NCBI GenBank assembly: GCA_036342255.1
Contig: JAZAUS010000002.1
Coordinates: forward strand, 62,001-126,000
Origin: RUG11198 sp036342255
Lineage (GTDB): Bacteria; Bacillota_I; Bacilli_A; RF39; UBA660
Length of the DNA stretch: 64,000 nucleotides
Direction: 5' to 3'
In this document: positions 54,272-62,199 of the stretch, one piece after another
Numbering within the stretch: the first letter of the stretch is position 1
Layout of the letters: each line of letters starts with the position of its first letter
Program-made: the position numbers and the translations under genes
Notes under the pieces: model-generated
Database searches by the model: none
Seen by the model: the letters and a program-made list of their open reading frames with translations, nothing else
What the model was told of the DNA's origin: nothing

Positions 54272-55212
54272 CTTACTTTAACATCTTCTTCATCCTTTAT
54301 ATATTGTAACATAAAATTTTTTTTATCTAAATCATTATTAAAGATAAAATCAGCAAAATCTATTGCTTTATTACAATTATATTTATTATTATTTATTCCA
54401 TGGATAGTCTTCTCATATAATCTATTAATTTTTTTCCAATCTTTTTTATCATCCATACAACATAATACTAATTTGGCTGGTAAGTTGATATAGTTTTGCC
54501 AAATAACTGGTTTTGTGGTTCCCATTGCTCCTCTAAACTCTAATGTTCTATATTGTTTCCAATTATTTGTAATATTATAATAACTTTCTAAAAAATTCTT
54601 GCTTAATCTACTGAAGGATAATGCTAAGTTTTTATTTCTACTACCAGTCATAAATGATAAGAATTCATCAAATGTTAAATTATGTTTATGATTGTAATAA
54701 AAATAATCTCTGATAGTATTAAATATAATAATTGGAGAACCAGCAAAGATATTTAGATTAGGTCTAGGCTTATTATCTTCTCCATACCAAAATCTCATTA
54801 TTACATCTTCATATATTGTATATAATTTAATTAACCTATCATAATATTTCATATTGTCTTTTAAAAAATTACCATTTATATGTACATGAGCGCCACAATA
54901 CTTATTAGTTGTTCCACCATAAAAATTTATAGTATCACAGGCATATTTTATATTATTCCAGTCTTTTTTATTATCGTGGAGAATGTCACTTGTAGCTTCT
55001 CCACCTTTTATATATGATGTTTCTTGATTTCCAAATATAGTTTCTTCATATTTTAGATTCCATTTGCTATTTATTATACCTTTTTCATAAGCATTATCTA
55101 ATTCTTCTTCAATATATTTTCTTCTAGCATTAGCAAATTCTATTTCTATACCAAAAGTTAAGTCTTCTGGTAAGTCTAAGCTATCTCTATATTCTAATTT
55201 ATCTAGCCACAT
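54253..55212 (-). CDS. Amidoligase-family enzyme (PF12224-like)
   Basis: 319 residues with the glutamine-synthetase-fold amidoligase signatures: LTFGIEIEFANARR (metal-binding Glu), GGTTNKYCGAHVHING, and KQYRTLEFRGAMGTT. The family forms amide or peptide bonds between a carboxylate and an amine at the cost of ATP. Genomic studies link it to GAT/peptidase partners and to peptide modification. Here a C26 amidotransferase lies one gene away, though a terminator separates them. Substrate unknown. The gene has a strong promoter. Confidence 0.82.
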   Translation of the reverse strand: MWLDKLEYRDSLDLPEDLTFGIEIEFANARRKYIEEELDNAYEKGIINSKWNLKYEETIFGNQETSYIKGGEATSDILHDNKKDWNNIKYACDTINFYGGTTNKYCGAHVHINGNFLKDNMKYYDRLIKLYTIYEDVIMRFWYGEDNKPRPNLNIFAGSPIIIFNTIRDYFYYNHKHNLTFDEFLSFMTGSRNKNLALSFSRLSKNFLESYYNITNNWKQYRTLEFRGAMGTTKPVIWQNYINLPAKLVLCCMDDKKDWKKINRLYEKTIHGINNNKYNCNKAIDFADFIFNNDLDKKNFMLQYIKDEEDVKVRKKTKY

Positions 55213-55238
55213 GGCACTCCCCCCTTAACTAGCAGTAT

Positions 55239-55266
55239 ATTATAGCACTTTTATAGTTTTTGTCAA
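55239..55266 (-). promoter_or_regulatory. Sigma-A promoter of the amidoligase gene
   Basis: TTGACA (55266-55261), 16-base spacer, TATAAT (55244-55239) with TGC extension. It is divergent from the 55296 promoter with about 30 bases between -35 boxes. Confidence 0.82.
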
Positions 55267-55295
55267 CTGTTAGTAAATAGTAGTATGGTTATGAT

Positions 55296-55324
55296 TTGAC
55301 ATTAATTATTATTTATTTTAAAAT
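55296..55324 (+). promoter_or_regulatory. Sigma-A promoter of the 55350 gene with embedded inverted repeat
   Basis: TTGACA (55296-55301), 17-base spacer, TAAAAT (55319-55324). TTAATTATTATTT (55302-55314) and AAATAATAATTAA (55321-55333) form a perfect 13-base inverted repeat across the spacer and -10, a possible operator. Confidence 0.72.
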
Positions 55325-55349
55325 AATAATTAAGTAGAAGGTGAATATA

Positions 55350-56309
55350 TTGAAAGATACAGTTGCATATTATGTTAACGATAAAGAAGTTATTTTTAAA
55401 GTTAATAATCAAATATATAGGAAAACAATTAAGAAAAATAATAATAGTGTTAATAATTATAAAAATTTAACTTTAGAAAGTGTTAATATTAAATATAATG
55501 ATTTGGATGATAAATATGTTTATGTGGATTCTAATAATCAGGCTTCTTTTAATAAAATATTATTGAAGTTACATATAATTATAATTATTGTTTCTATGCT
55601 TGGGGCTGGTTTATTAATGTATTTATTTGATATGATATTTTTACCTATTATGCTAGCTATTCTTGTTAATAGTACTATGATATTTCATATAGTATATGTT
55701 CATTTTATTAAAAGAAAGAATATGTATAAGAAGTATACTGAAATAACAGATGGAGAAATAATTGATTATAGGCGTGAAGAATATAGGCATGATAAAGATT
55801 ATATGTTACATTGTAATTATAGTTTAATGTATAAATTTAAGGGACCTGATAATAAGATAATTTATTCTGTTTTACATGATGAATCTGCTAAATTGTTATA
55901 TCAAGATTATCCTTTACATAAAAAGATTTTGGTTAGATATAATCCTAATAAGTGGTGTGAATCTTGTTTAGCTGATGAATATGATAGTTTTTTTTCAGAT
56001 AAGAAATTTATTAAGCGTTCAACAATGTTTAATATGGTTATTGGTAAAGTTACTAATATTAAAAGTAGTTGTATTGATGAAAAAACTTATGATTTTTTAA
56101 AAGAATATTCTTATGTTGATTATGTTGAATGTAAATATATGGTAGGTGATAATAATTATAAAAATTATAGTATATTTGGTGTTCCACATGATAGATTTAA
56201 AATTGATGAAGAGATAATTATTTTTTATGAACAAGATAATCCCAATAAATTCTTCTGTGATATTAATAAAAAATATAGTAATAGTGATAAATATGATTAT
56301 AATTATTAA
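55350..56309 (+). CDS. Two-TM membrane protein, possibly DUF3592-like
   Basis: 319 residues from TTG 55350, chosen because AGAAGGTG lies six bases upstream; a GTG at 55341 falls inside that ribosome site. Two membrane helices at ~70-120 (IIIIVSMLGAGLLMYLF, FLPIMLAILVNSTMIF) divide the protein. After them TDGEIIDYRREEYRHD, NYSLMYKFKG and ILVRYNPNKWCES match the DUF3592 style of small beta domain; a second such domain (VIGKVTNIK, VECKYMVGDN, EEIIIFYEQDNPNKF) follows. Function unknown. Confidence 0.68.
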   Translation: MKDTVAYYVNDKEVIFKVNNQIYRKTIKKNNNSVNNYKNLTLESVNIKYNDLDDKYVYVDSNNQASFNKILLKLHIIIIIVSMLGAGLLMYLFDMIFLPIMLAILVNSTMIFHIVYVHFIKRKNMYKKYTEITDGEIIDYRREEYRHDKDYMLHCNYSLMYKFKGPDNKIIYSVLHDESAKLLYQDYPLHKKILVRYNPNKWCESCLADEYDSFFSDKKFIKRSTMFNMVIGKVTNIKSSCIDEKTYDFLKEYSYVDYVECKYMVGDNNYKNYSIFGVPHDRFKIDEEIIIFYEQDNPNKFFCDINKKYSNSDKYDYNY

Positions 56310-56345
56310 AAAAGAAATATTGAATAGATCAATATTTCTTTTTTT
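56308..56345. terminator. Bidirectional terminator, 55350 gene / YfcC transporter
   Basis: AAAAAAGAAATATTGA and TCAATATTTCTTTTTT form a 16-pair stem between two convergent genes. Confidence 0.87.
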
Positions 56346-57801
56346 ATAATATCATCATTGCTATGGTTAATATTACTATGTTACATATAGCGATAACTAA
56401 TACTACTTTTAATGCCCATTTTAGCCAAGTTGTATAGTCTACTTTAGCTAAAGCTAGACCTCCCATGATAGCTCCACATGTTGGTGTAAATAGATTTACT
56501 AATCCATTTGCTGCTACCATTTCCATAATGGTTGCTTCGACACTGAATCCTACTTTTTGAGCAAGTGGTCCCATTATTGGTGTTGATAAGGTTGCTAATC
56601 CAGAAGATGATGGAACTAATATTGATAATCCTGTATGTAAGATATAATTTAATGGAGCAAATACTACTGCTGGAACATTTTCAAGTGTTTTAGCTGCATT
56701 TACAATTATATAGTTATCTAGATATGTTGTTTTCATTAAGACACTTGCTCCTCTTGCTACTGCAATTATTAGTATAACTCCTACCATATCATCTGCACCA
56801 TCTAAGAATACTTCAACTATTTCATGTTCTTTCATTTTATTTACTAGGGCTATTACAATTGACATAATTAAGAACCATAAAGTTGCTTCGTTAAAGTACC
56901 ATTGTCCTAAAGGTACTCCTGTTAAAAATCCAGCGTTGGCATATTTGGTAAAGATTTTAATTCCAAAGTCTTCCCATGGTATAAATCCAACTATCATAAC
57001 AATAAATGTTAAGGCAAATAGAATTAAAGTTATTTTTTGGCTTCCTGATAAAGTTGCTTCAATTTTCTTACCTGTTTTTGTTCCATATGTTGCTTCCATA
57101 TCTTTTTGTTCTTGTAATGATAGGAAGGTTGAACCTTTTTTCTTTATTACTTTTTTAGCATAATTCATTACAAATAAGGTTGATATTAAGTATGATGTAA
57201 GCCATAATATGACTCCAAGACCAATTATAATTCCTTGATTTACGGTTGTTCCTTTTGGTAAGGCAGAAACTGCAACACCTACGGCAAATGGATTAACGGT
57301 TGAACCTAATACTCCACTTCCTGCTCCTAATAGAACAACGGCAGATGATACTATTGTATCCATGCCACTGGCTACCATAATAGCAGCTAATAATGCATAG
57401 AAGCCAACTGTTTCTTCTAACATTCCATATGTTGTACCACCAATAGAAAATAAGAACATTAATATTGGTATTAGCATTATTTCTTTACCATGTAATTTTT
57501 TAATTAATACTTGAATTCCTGTTTCAATAGATTTTGTATAATTAATTATTTTTAGGAAACCTCCTAAAACTAGTATAAAGAGACAAATATCTATTGCATC
57601 GGCGAATCCTAAAATTGGTGCCATTAATGTTTCAGATAGACTTGCTCCAACTACCCCACTGCCATCAATTATTTTATCACCTGTGAATTCTGCTGTAGGT
57701 AGAAAATGTGTTATTAGTCCTAATAATAGTATAATAATTAGGATAATTGTAAAAGATGATAAAGTTGTGGCTCTCTTTTTCTTCCTTTTTGTACTTTCCA
57801 C
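56344..57801 (-). CDS. YfcC-family transporter of the arginine deiminase operon (arcD2-like)
   Basis: 485 residues, about 12 membrane helices, typical of the YfcC/DcuC group: FTGDKIIDGSGVVGASL, DAIDICLFILVLGGFLKI, GTTYGMLEETVGFYALL, and LVPSSSGLATLSTPIMGPLA. It follows arcA-arcB by 38 bases with GTG start and AAGGAG. In arginine deiminase operons this family replaces ArcD and is believed to exchange arginine for ornithine. Substrate assignment rests on context. Confidence 0.87.
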   Translation of the reverse strand: MESTKRKKKRATTLSSFTIILIIILLLGLITHFLPTAEFTGDKIIDGSGVVGASLSETLMAPILGFADAIDICLFILVLGGFLKIINYTKSIETGIQVLIKKLHGKEIMLIPILMFLFSIGGTTYGMLEETVGFYALLAAIMVASGMDTIVSSAVVLLGAGSGVLGSTVNPFAVGVAVSALPKGTTVNQGIIIGLGVILWLTSYLISTLFVMNYAKKVIKKKGSTFLSLQEQKDMEATYGTKTGKKIEATLSGSQKITLILFALTFIVMIVGFIPWEDFGIKIFTKYANAGFLTGVPLGQWYFNEATLWFLIMSIVIALVNKMKEHEIVEVFLDGADDMVGVILIIAVARGASVLMKTTYLDNYIIVNAAKTLENVPAVVFAPLNYILHTGLSILVPSSSGLATLSTPIMGPLAQKVGFSVEATIMEMVAANGLVNLFTPTCGAIMGGLALAKVDYTTWLKWALKVVLVIAICNIVILTIAMMIL

Positions 57802-57839
57802 TTTTTAATCACTCCTTTTTTCTTTTTTAGTACAAATAT

Positions 57840-58832
57840 TTATTTTTTTAATGTTTCTAACATTACAGCCTTTATTGTATGAAGTCTATTTTCTGCTTCT
57901 TCAAATACTCTTGATTGTGATGATTCAAAGACTTCATCTGTTACTTCCATTTCTTTCAAACCAAATTTATCATATATATCTTTACCTATTGTTGTATCTA
58001 TGTTGTGAAAAGATGGTAAACAATGTAAGAATATAGCTGTTTTTTTGGCATTATTCATTATTTTTTTATTTAATTGATATTTGGATAGTAAATCAATTCT
58101 TTCTTTCCATTTTTCCATTGGCTCTCCCATAGATAGCCATACGTCAGTATATAATACATCAGCATCTTTGGTGCCTTTCATAACGTCATCTGTTAAGGTA
58201 ATGGTAGCTCCTGTTGTTTTGGCTATTTCATTACACTTTTTTACTAATTCTTCGTTAGGAAATAATTCTTTAGGAGCACAGCATGTGAAATGCATTCCTA
58301 GTTTTGAACATACAACCATTAAAGAATTACCGACATTATTTCTAGCATCTCCTAAGAATACTAATTTGATGCCTTTTAGTTTGCCAAATTCTTCTTTAAC
58401 GGTCATGACATCAGCTAACATTTGGGTTGGATGATATTCATCTGTTAGCCCATTCCATACTGGTACAGATGAATATTTGGCTAAATCCTCTACTATTTTT
58501 TGGCTAAAGCCTCGATATTCAATTCCGTCAAACATTCTGCATAATACTCTTGCTGTATCAGCAATGGTTTCTTTTTTTCCCATTTGAGAACCTGTTGGAC
58601 CAATATAAGTTGCTTCCATACCTAAGTCTTTTGCTCCTGCTTCAAAGGCACATCTTGTTCTTGTTGAATCTTTTTCAAATAATAAGGCTACTTGTTTTCC
58701 TTTAAGATAGCGATGAGATTCATGGTTGTGCTTTTGTTTTTTTAGAGTTTCTGCTACTTTTAATAAGTGTTCTATTTCTTTTGGAGTATAATCTAGAAGA
58801 GTTAAAAAATCACGACCTCTTAAATCTACCAT
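57840..58832 (-). CDS. arcB: Ornithine carbamoyltransferase, catabolic
   Basis: 330 residues. It makes ornithine and carbamoyl phosphate from citrulline in the arginine deiminase route. Marks: DSTRTRCAFEAGAKDLGM (carbamoyl phosphate binding STRTR), HPTQMLADVMTV, and FLHCLPSFHN with the ornithine-loop Cys. The start overlaps the arcA stop by seven bases, showing coupling. Downstream is the transporter. Carbamate kinase (arcC), which would recover ATP, is not in the window. Confidence 0.94.
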   Translation of the reverse strand: MVDLRGRDFLTLLDYTPKEIEHLLKVAETLKKQKHNHESHRYLKGKQVALLFEKDSTRTRCAFEAGAKDLGMEATYIGPTGSQMGKKETIADTARVLCRMFDGIEYRGFSQKIVEDLAKYSSVPVWNGLTDEYHPTQMLADVMTVKEEFGKLKGIKLVFLGDARNNVGNSLMVVCSKLGMHFTCCAPKELFPNEELVKKCNEIAKTTGATITLTDDVMKGTKDADVLYTDVWLSMGEPMEKWKERIDLLSKYQLNKKIMNNAKKTAIFLHCLPSFHNIDTTIGKDIYDKFGLKEMEVTDEVFESSQSRVFEEAENRLHTIKAVMLETLKK

Positions 58833-60073
58833 TTTACATCTTCTCTTTCAAGTGGCATGCTCATACATCTTGGACCGCCACGACCTCTTGATAATTCGGC
58901 TCCATGAATCTCTATTACTTTTATGCCATTCTTACGTAATTCTTTATTAGTGACGTCATTTCTATCATATACTACTACTACGCCTGGAGCTATTGCTAGG
59001 GTGTTAGATCCATCGTTCCATTGTTCTCTTTCAGCGGCTACTTTATTGCCTCCGGCACATGGTATTAATTTTACTTTATGTTTTAAATATTTTTCTAGTA
59101 TTTTATCTAGTGAATCATTAATTTCTACTACATTTAAATCTTCAAATGTTGTTGGATCAAAACCTTCTGTTATTTCAAATACTTGTAATGTATCCATAAT
59201 ACCTGGATGATATGTAAAAGTATATTTATCTATTTGGGTGAATACTGTATCTAGGTGCATAAAAGCTCGACTTGATGGTATATTGAAAGCTAATACAGTA
59301 TCAATTTTACATGTTGGATCTTTAAAGAAATTTTTAGCCATTTGGTCAATAGCTTCTGATTGGGTTCTTTGAGAGATACCAACTGCTACTATATGATCAT
59401 TAATATTTAATAAATCTCCACCTTCTGTATGATAATCATAACTTCTATTATATAATTTATGAGTTTTACGATATTCATCATGATAGGTAAATATATAATC
59501 TCCATAAATACATTCTCTATTACGAGTTACTGAATACATTTTATTAATGTTTACTCCTTCACCTACTGTTGCAAAATTATCTCTTGTAAAATATAAATTA
59601 GGCATAGGATCAGCGATAAATTTATCTGGAGTGTTTATTACATCCACAAGAGTTTTCTCTACTTCTCTTTGTTCTTCTGGTATATCTCCTACTTGGATTC
59701 CTTCCATTGTTTTTAATACTAGCTTTTTGCTATTTTTAATACTATTTAAGTAATTGAAAACTAATCTTTCATATTTAATAGTATTAATACCAGCTTCACG
59801 AATAAACTGTCTTATAAATTTTTCTCTTATTTCTTTGTTGCTGTCAATTACTTCAGCCATTAAATCTTCTAAGTACACTACTTTAACTCCATGTTTACGT
59901 AATGCTTGGGCAAATGCATCATGTTCTTTTCTAGCATCAGGTAAAAATGGTATGTCATCAAATAGTAATCTTTCTAATGTATCTGGTGTTAAATTTAATA
60001 ATTCATTACCTGGTCTATGTAATAATACTTTTTTTAATTTTCCAATTTCACTTGTTACATGAATACTACTCAA
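58826..60073 (-). CDS. arcA: Arginine deiminase
   Basis: 415 residues, converting arginine to citrulline and ammonia. Marks: VLLHRPGNELLNLTPD, NLYFTRDNFATVGEGV, HTEGGDLLNI, LIPCAGGN with WNDGSNTLA, and the nucleophile Cys in GGPRCMSMPLERED. Starts with TTG behind a perfect GAAGGAGG. First gene of arcA-arcB-transporter. The pathway gives ATP and raises pH, typical of amino-acid-fermenting gut or oral bacteria. Confidence 0.96.
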   Translation of the reverse strand: MSSIHVTSEIGKLKKVLLHRPGNELLNLTPDTLERLLFDDIPFLPDARKEHDAFAQALRKHGVKVVYLEDLMAEVIDSNKEIREKFIRQFIREAGINTIKYERLVFNYLNSIKNSKKLVLKTMEGIQVGDIPEEQREVEKTLVDVINTPDKFIADPMPNLYFTRDNFATVGEGVNINKMYSVTRNRECIYGDYIFTYHDEYRKTHKLYNRSYDYHTEGGDLLNINDHIVAVGISQRTQSEAIDQMAKNFFKDPTCKIDTVLAFNIPSSRAFMHLDTVFTQIDKYTFTYHPGIMDTLQVFEITEGFDPTTFEDLNVVEINDSLDKILEKYLKHKVKLIPCAGGNKVAAEREQWNDGSNTLAIAPGVVVVYDRNDVTNKELRKNGIKVIEIHGAELSRGRGGPRCMSMPLEREDVKW

Positions 60074-60130
60074 TTTATTCCTCCTTCTATTCTTTTGATA
60101 ATAAATATTGCATATTATTACCTTAATAAT

Positions 60131-60158
60131 ACTATATCATATTTATAAAAAAAGTAAA
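60131..60158 (-). promoter_or_regulatory. Promoter of the arc operon
   Basis: TTTACT (60158-60153), 16-base spacer, TATAGT (60136-60131) with TGA extension. No clear ArgR box was found. Confidence 0.55.
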
Positions 60159-60186
60159 GAGATTGATGTAGAATTATCATTAAAAA

Positions 60187-60210
60187 AAACAGCAAAAATA
60201 CTTGCTGTTT
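60187..60210 (-). terminator. Terminator of the permease operon
   Basis: AAACAGCAA (60187-60195) and TTGCTGTTT (60202-60210), followed leftward by eight T. Overlaps the stop of the 60209 gene. Confidence 0.87.
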
Positions 60211-60994
60211 AGTTACCTAAATTATATTTGCTTACTTCTATGCATTTATTATCACCATAGACATAACATGGATATACATATTGTTCTTCTTGTTTTATTT
60301 CTTTTATATTTATTACTTTAACATATAAAATATCTATTCCTTCTTTATCTTTACCTTTTTTGAGAACTCCTTCCATTTCATACCAGGTATTATCTTTTAT
60401 TGGTTTATCATATTTTGATATTAGGCCGATAAAGCTAGCATCAGCAGCACAACAACTAACGGCATATTTACCTATGGCAAAATAACTATTTGGTATAAAG
60501 TTATTTTTCATAACGGTAAAACCTCTTATTCTAACAGTTTTACCTATATATTTATTGTTATTATCTCCATAGGTTAGGTAATCTACTAGCATAGTATAAC
60601 TTTCATCTTTTATATCAAAATCTACTTTACTAAAGTCATATTCTTCATTATCTTCATCTTCTTCTATTATAACTTTTTCTTCAACTTTTTCTGTTTTCTT
60701 AGGTGTTTTATAACTAATAGATCTATTATTAGCAAGACTCATAGATAATCTTCCGTCTCCAGAGATTATTAGCATTACTATTGGTAATAATAATATTAAA
60801 TCACTTATTTTAAATTTATAATTAATCTTATTATTTAATAACATTACTAGTCCCATTATAATAAGTGGAATTATAGATAATAATATATACATCTGCATAT
60901 TAGGAGCTAGATAATTATTTAGTTTATTAGATAATTTAACATATATTATAATGCCTGCATATAGTAAACATATAAAGCCTAAAAATCTTTTCAT
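60209..60994 (-). CDS. TIGR03943/DUF1980 permease-partner protein (YcgQ-like)
   Basis: 261 residues with three or four N-terminal membrane helices (~1-95), an acidic linker (EEDEDNEEYDFS), and an exported domain with VRIRGFTV, YAVSCCAADASFIGL and NTWYEMEGVL. The CCAADA pattern is the mark of this family, which is found next to YcgR-type permeases. It overlaps the permease stop by four bases. The pair is thought to move a metal or small molecule; the cargo is unknown. Confidence 0.85.
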   Translation of the reverse strand: MKRFLGFICLLYAGIIIYVKLSNKLNNYLAPNMQMYILLSIIPLIIMGLVMLLNNKINYKFKISDLILLLPIVMLIISGDGRLSMSLANNRSISYKTPKKTEKVEEKVIIEEDEDNEEYDFSKVDFDIKDESYTMLVDYLTYGDNNNKYIGKTVRIRGFTVMKNNFIPNSYFAIGKYAVSCCAADASFIGLISKYDKPIKDNTWYEMEGVLKKGKDKEGIDILYVKVINIKEIKQEEQYVYPCYVYGDNKCIEVSKYNLGN

Positions 60995-61917
60995 ATTATC
61001 ATCACCACCAATATAGATGCGATAAATATTATAATAAATATTAGTGATATTAATGATATTACAAAGCTTTTTTTGTAGTTACCTAATAATACTACTGTGT
61101 TTTTTATATCTATCATAGGACCTAATAATAGATACGCTATGATACCTGCTTCAGAGAAGCTGGATAGAAGACTCTTTCCTACAAAAGAATCTGATGTTGA
61201 ACATAGTGATATTAGATAGGCAAATAACATTAAAATAATTATAGATAAGATATTGTTATTATTAAATATCATAAGTATACTTCTTGGAAGTAATACTTGG
61301 ACAAGACTCGCGATTAAGGCTCCAAACATTAGATATTTGACAACGTCAAACATATCATATGCTGTATGTTTAAAGATACTTAAGATATTATTCTTAGTAC
61401 TTTTATGATGATGGTGATGATGATCATGTCCACATTCACAATGGCAGTGATGATCATCATCAGTATTGTTAGTAATTACTTCTTTTTTGTTAAAGATTAT
61501 ACCCATAATTATACCTATTACTAATGATATGATAATACCTAGTAATAATCTTAACCAGAATATATTAGGATTAGTTCTATAGAAAGCATAATATGTTGAT
61601 AATAATACGACTGGATTTATAATTGGGGATGCTAACATAAAAGATATAGCTACATTTATAGGAACTTTCTTCTTAATTAATCTTTTGGATACTGGTATAA
61701 CGGCACAGTCACAGGCTGGAATAAAGAAACCTAAGAATACTCCTACAATAGAACCTAAGATAGGATTTTTAGGTATTAAACTAGCTAGTTTTTCATCAGA
61801 TATAAATGTTTCTATGCAAGAAGATATTAGTGACCCTAATAATAGAAATGGTAAAGCTTCAAAAAAGATTGACATAAATATAATAGCTATATTCTTTATA
61901 ATATCCATATATTTCAC
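60991..61917 (-). CDS. YcgR/YraQ-type permease with His-rich loop
   Basis: 308 residues, about eight helices, of the PF03773 permease family: FFEALPFLLLGSLISSCIE, GFFIPACDCAVIPVSKRL, and ASPIINPVVLLSTYYAF. A central cytoplasmic or external loop at ~165-185 is His/Cys-rich (HCHCECGHDHHHHHHK), a likely metal-binding site. Two Cys in the ACDCA motif are conserved in the family. It is first of the two-gene permease operon. Confidence 0.87.
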   Translation of the reverse strand: MKYMDIIKNIAIIFMSIFFEALPFLLLGSLISSCIETFISDEKLASLIPKNPILGSIVGVFLGFFIPACDCAVIPVSKRLIKKKVPINVAISFMLASPIINPVVLLSTYYAFYRTNPNIFWLRLLLGIIISLVIGIIMGIIFNKKEVITNNTDDDHHCHCECGHDHHHHHHKSTKNNILSIFKHTAYDMFDVVKYLMFGALIASLVQVLLPRSILMIFNNNNILSIIILMLFAYLISLCSTSDSFVGKSLLSSFSEAGIIAYLLLGPMIDIKNTVVLLGNYKKSFVISLISLIFIIIFIASILVVMII

Positions 61918-61948
61918 CTACTAACTATATTTATTATAACATATAAAT

Positions 61949-61977
61949 AAAAAAGAATGAATATATCATTCTTTTTT
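61949..61977 (-). terminator. Terminator of vanW-dltA-dltC
   Basis: AAAAAAGAATGA (61949-61960) and TCATTCTTTTTT (61966-61977) form a perfect stem at the end of dltC. Confidence 0.85.
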
Positions 61978-62199
61978 ATTTAATGTATCTTTAACTAGTT
62001 TTTCGATAGAACCTGGATTTCTTAATAGTTCTCTATCTATTCTAGTTGGTTGGATTACTATACCGTTATCTTCTAAGATAGAGAATAATTCTATAAAAGC
62101 ATATGAATCAAGTAACCCACTATCAATTAGATCAAAATCTTTATTATATACATTTTCATCTTCACATATAGAATATAATATTTTATATATATCTATCAT
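61966..62199 (-). CDS. dltC: D-alanyl carrier protein-like (DltC)
   Basis: 77 residues, an acyl-carrier fold. LIDSGLLDSYAFIELFSILED holds the serine (LLDS) that takes phosphopantetheine, followed by ITRIDRELL-like helix III. Length fits DltC (about 78). Its ATG overlaps the dltA TGA by four bases. It would accept D-Ala from DltA. No dltB or dltD follows before the terminator. Confidence 0.83.
   Translation of the reverse strand: MIDIYKILYSICEDENVYNKDFDLIDSGLLDSYAFIELFSILEDNGIVIQPTRIDRELLRNPGSIEKLVKDTLNKKE

Noticed and set aside
60074..60208. ArgR box before arcA
   Set aside because: AT-rich stretches partly resemble an ARG box, but no convincing paired 18-base site was found.
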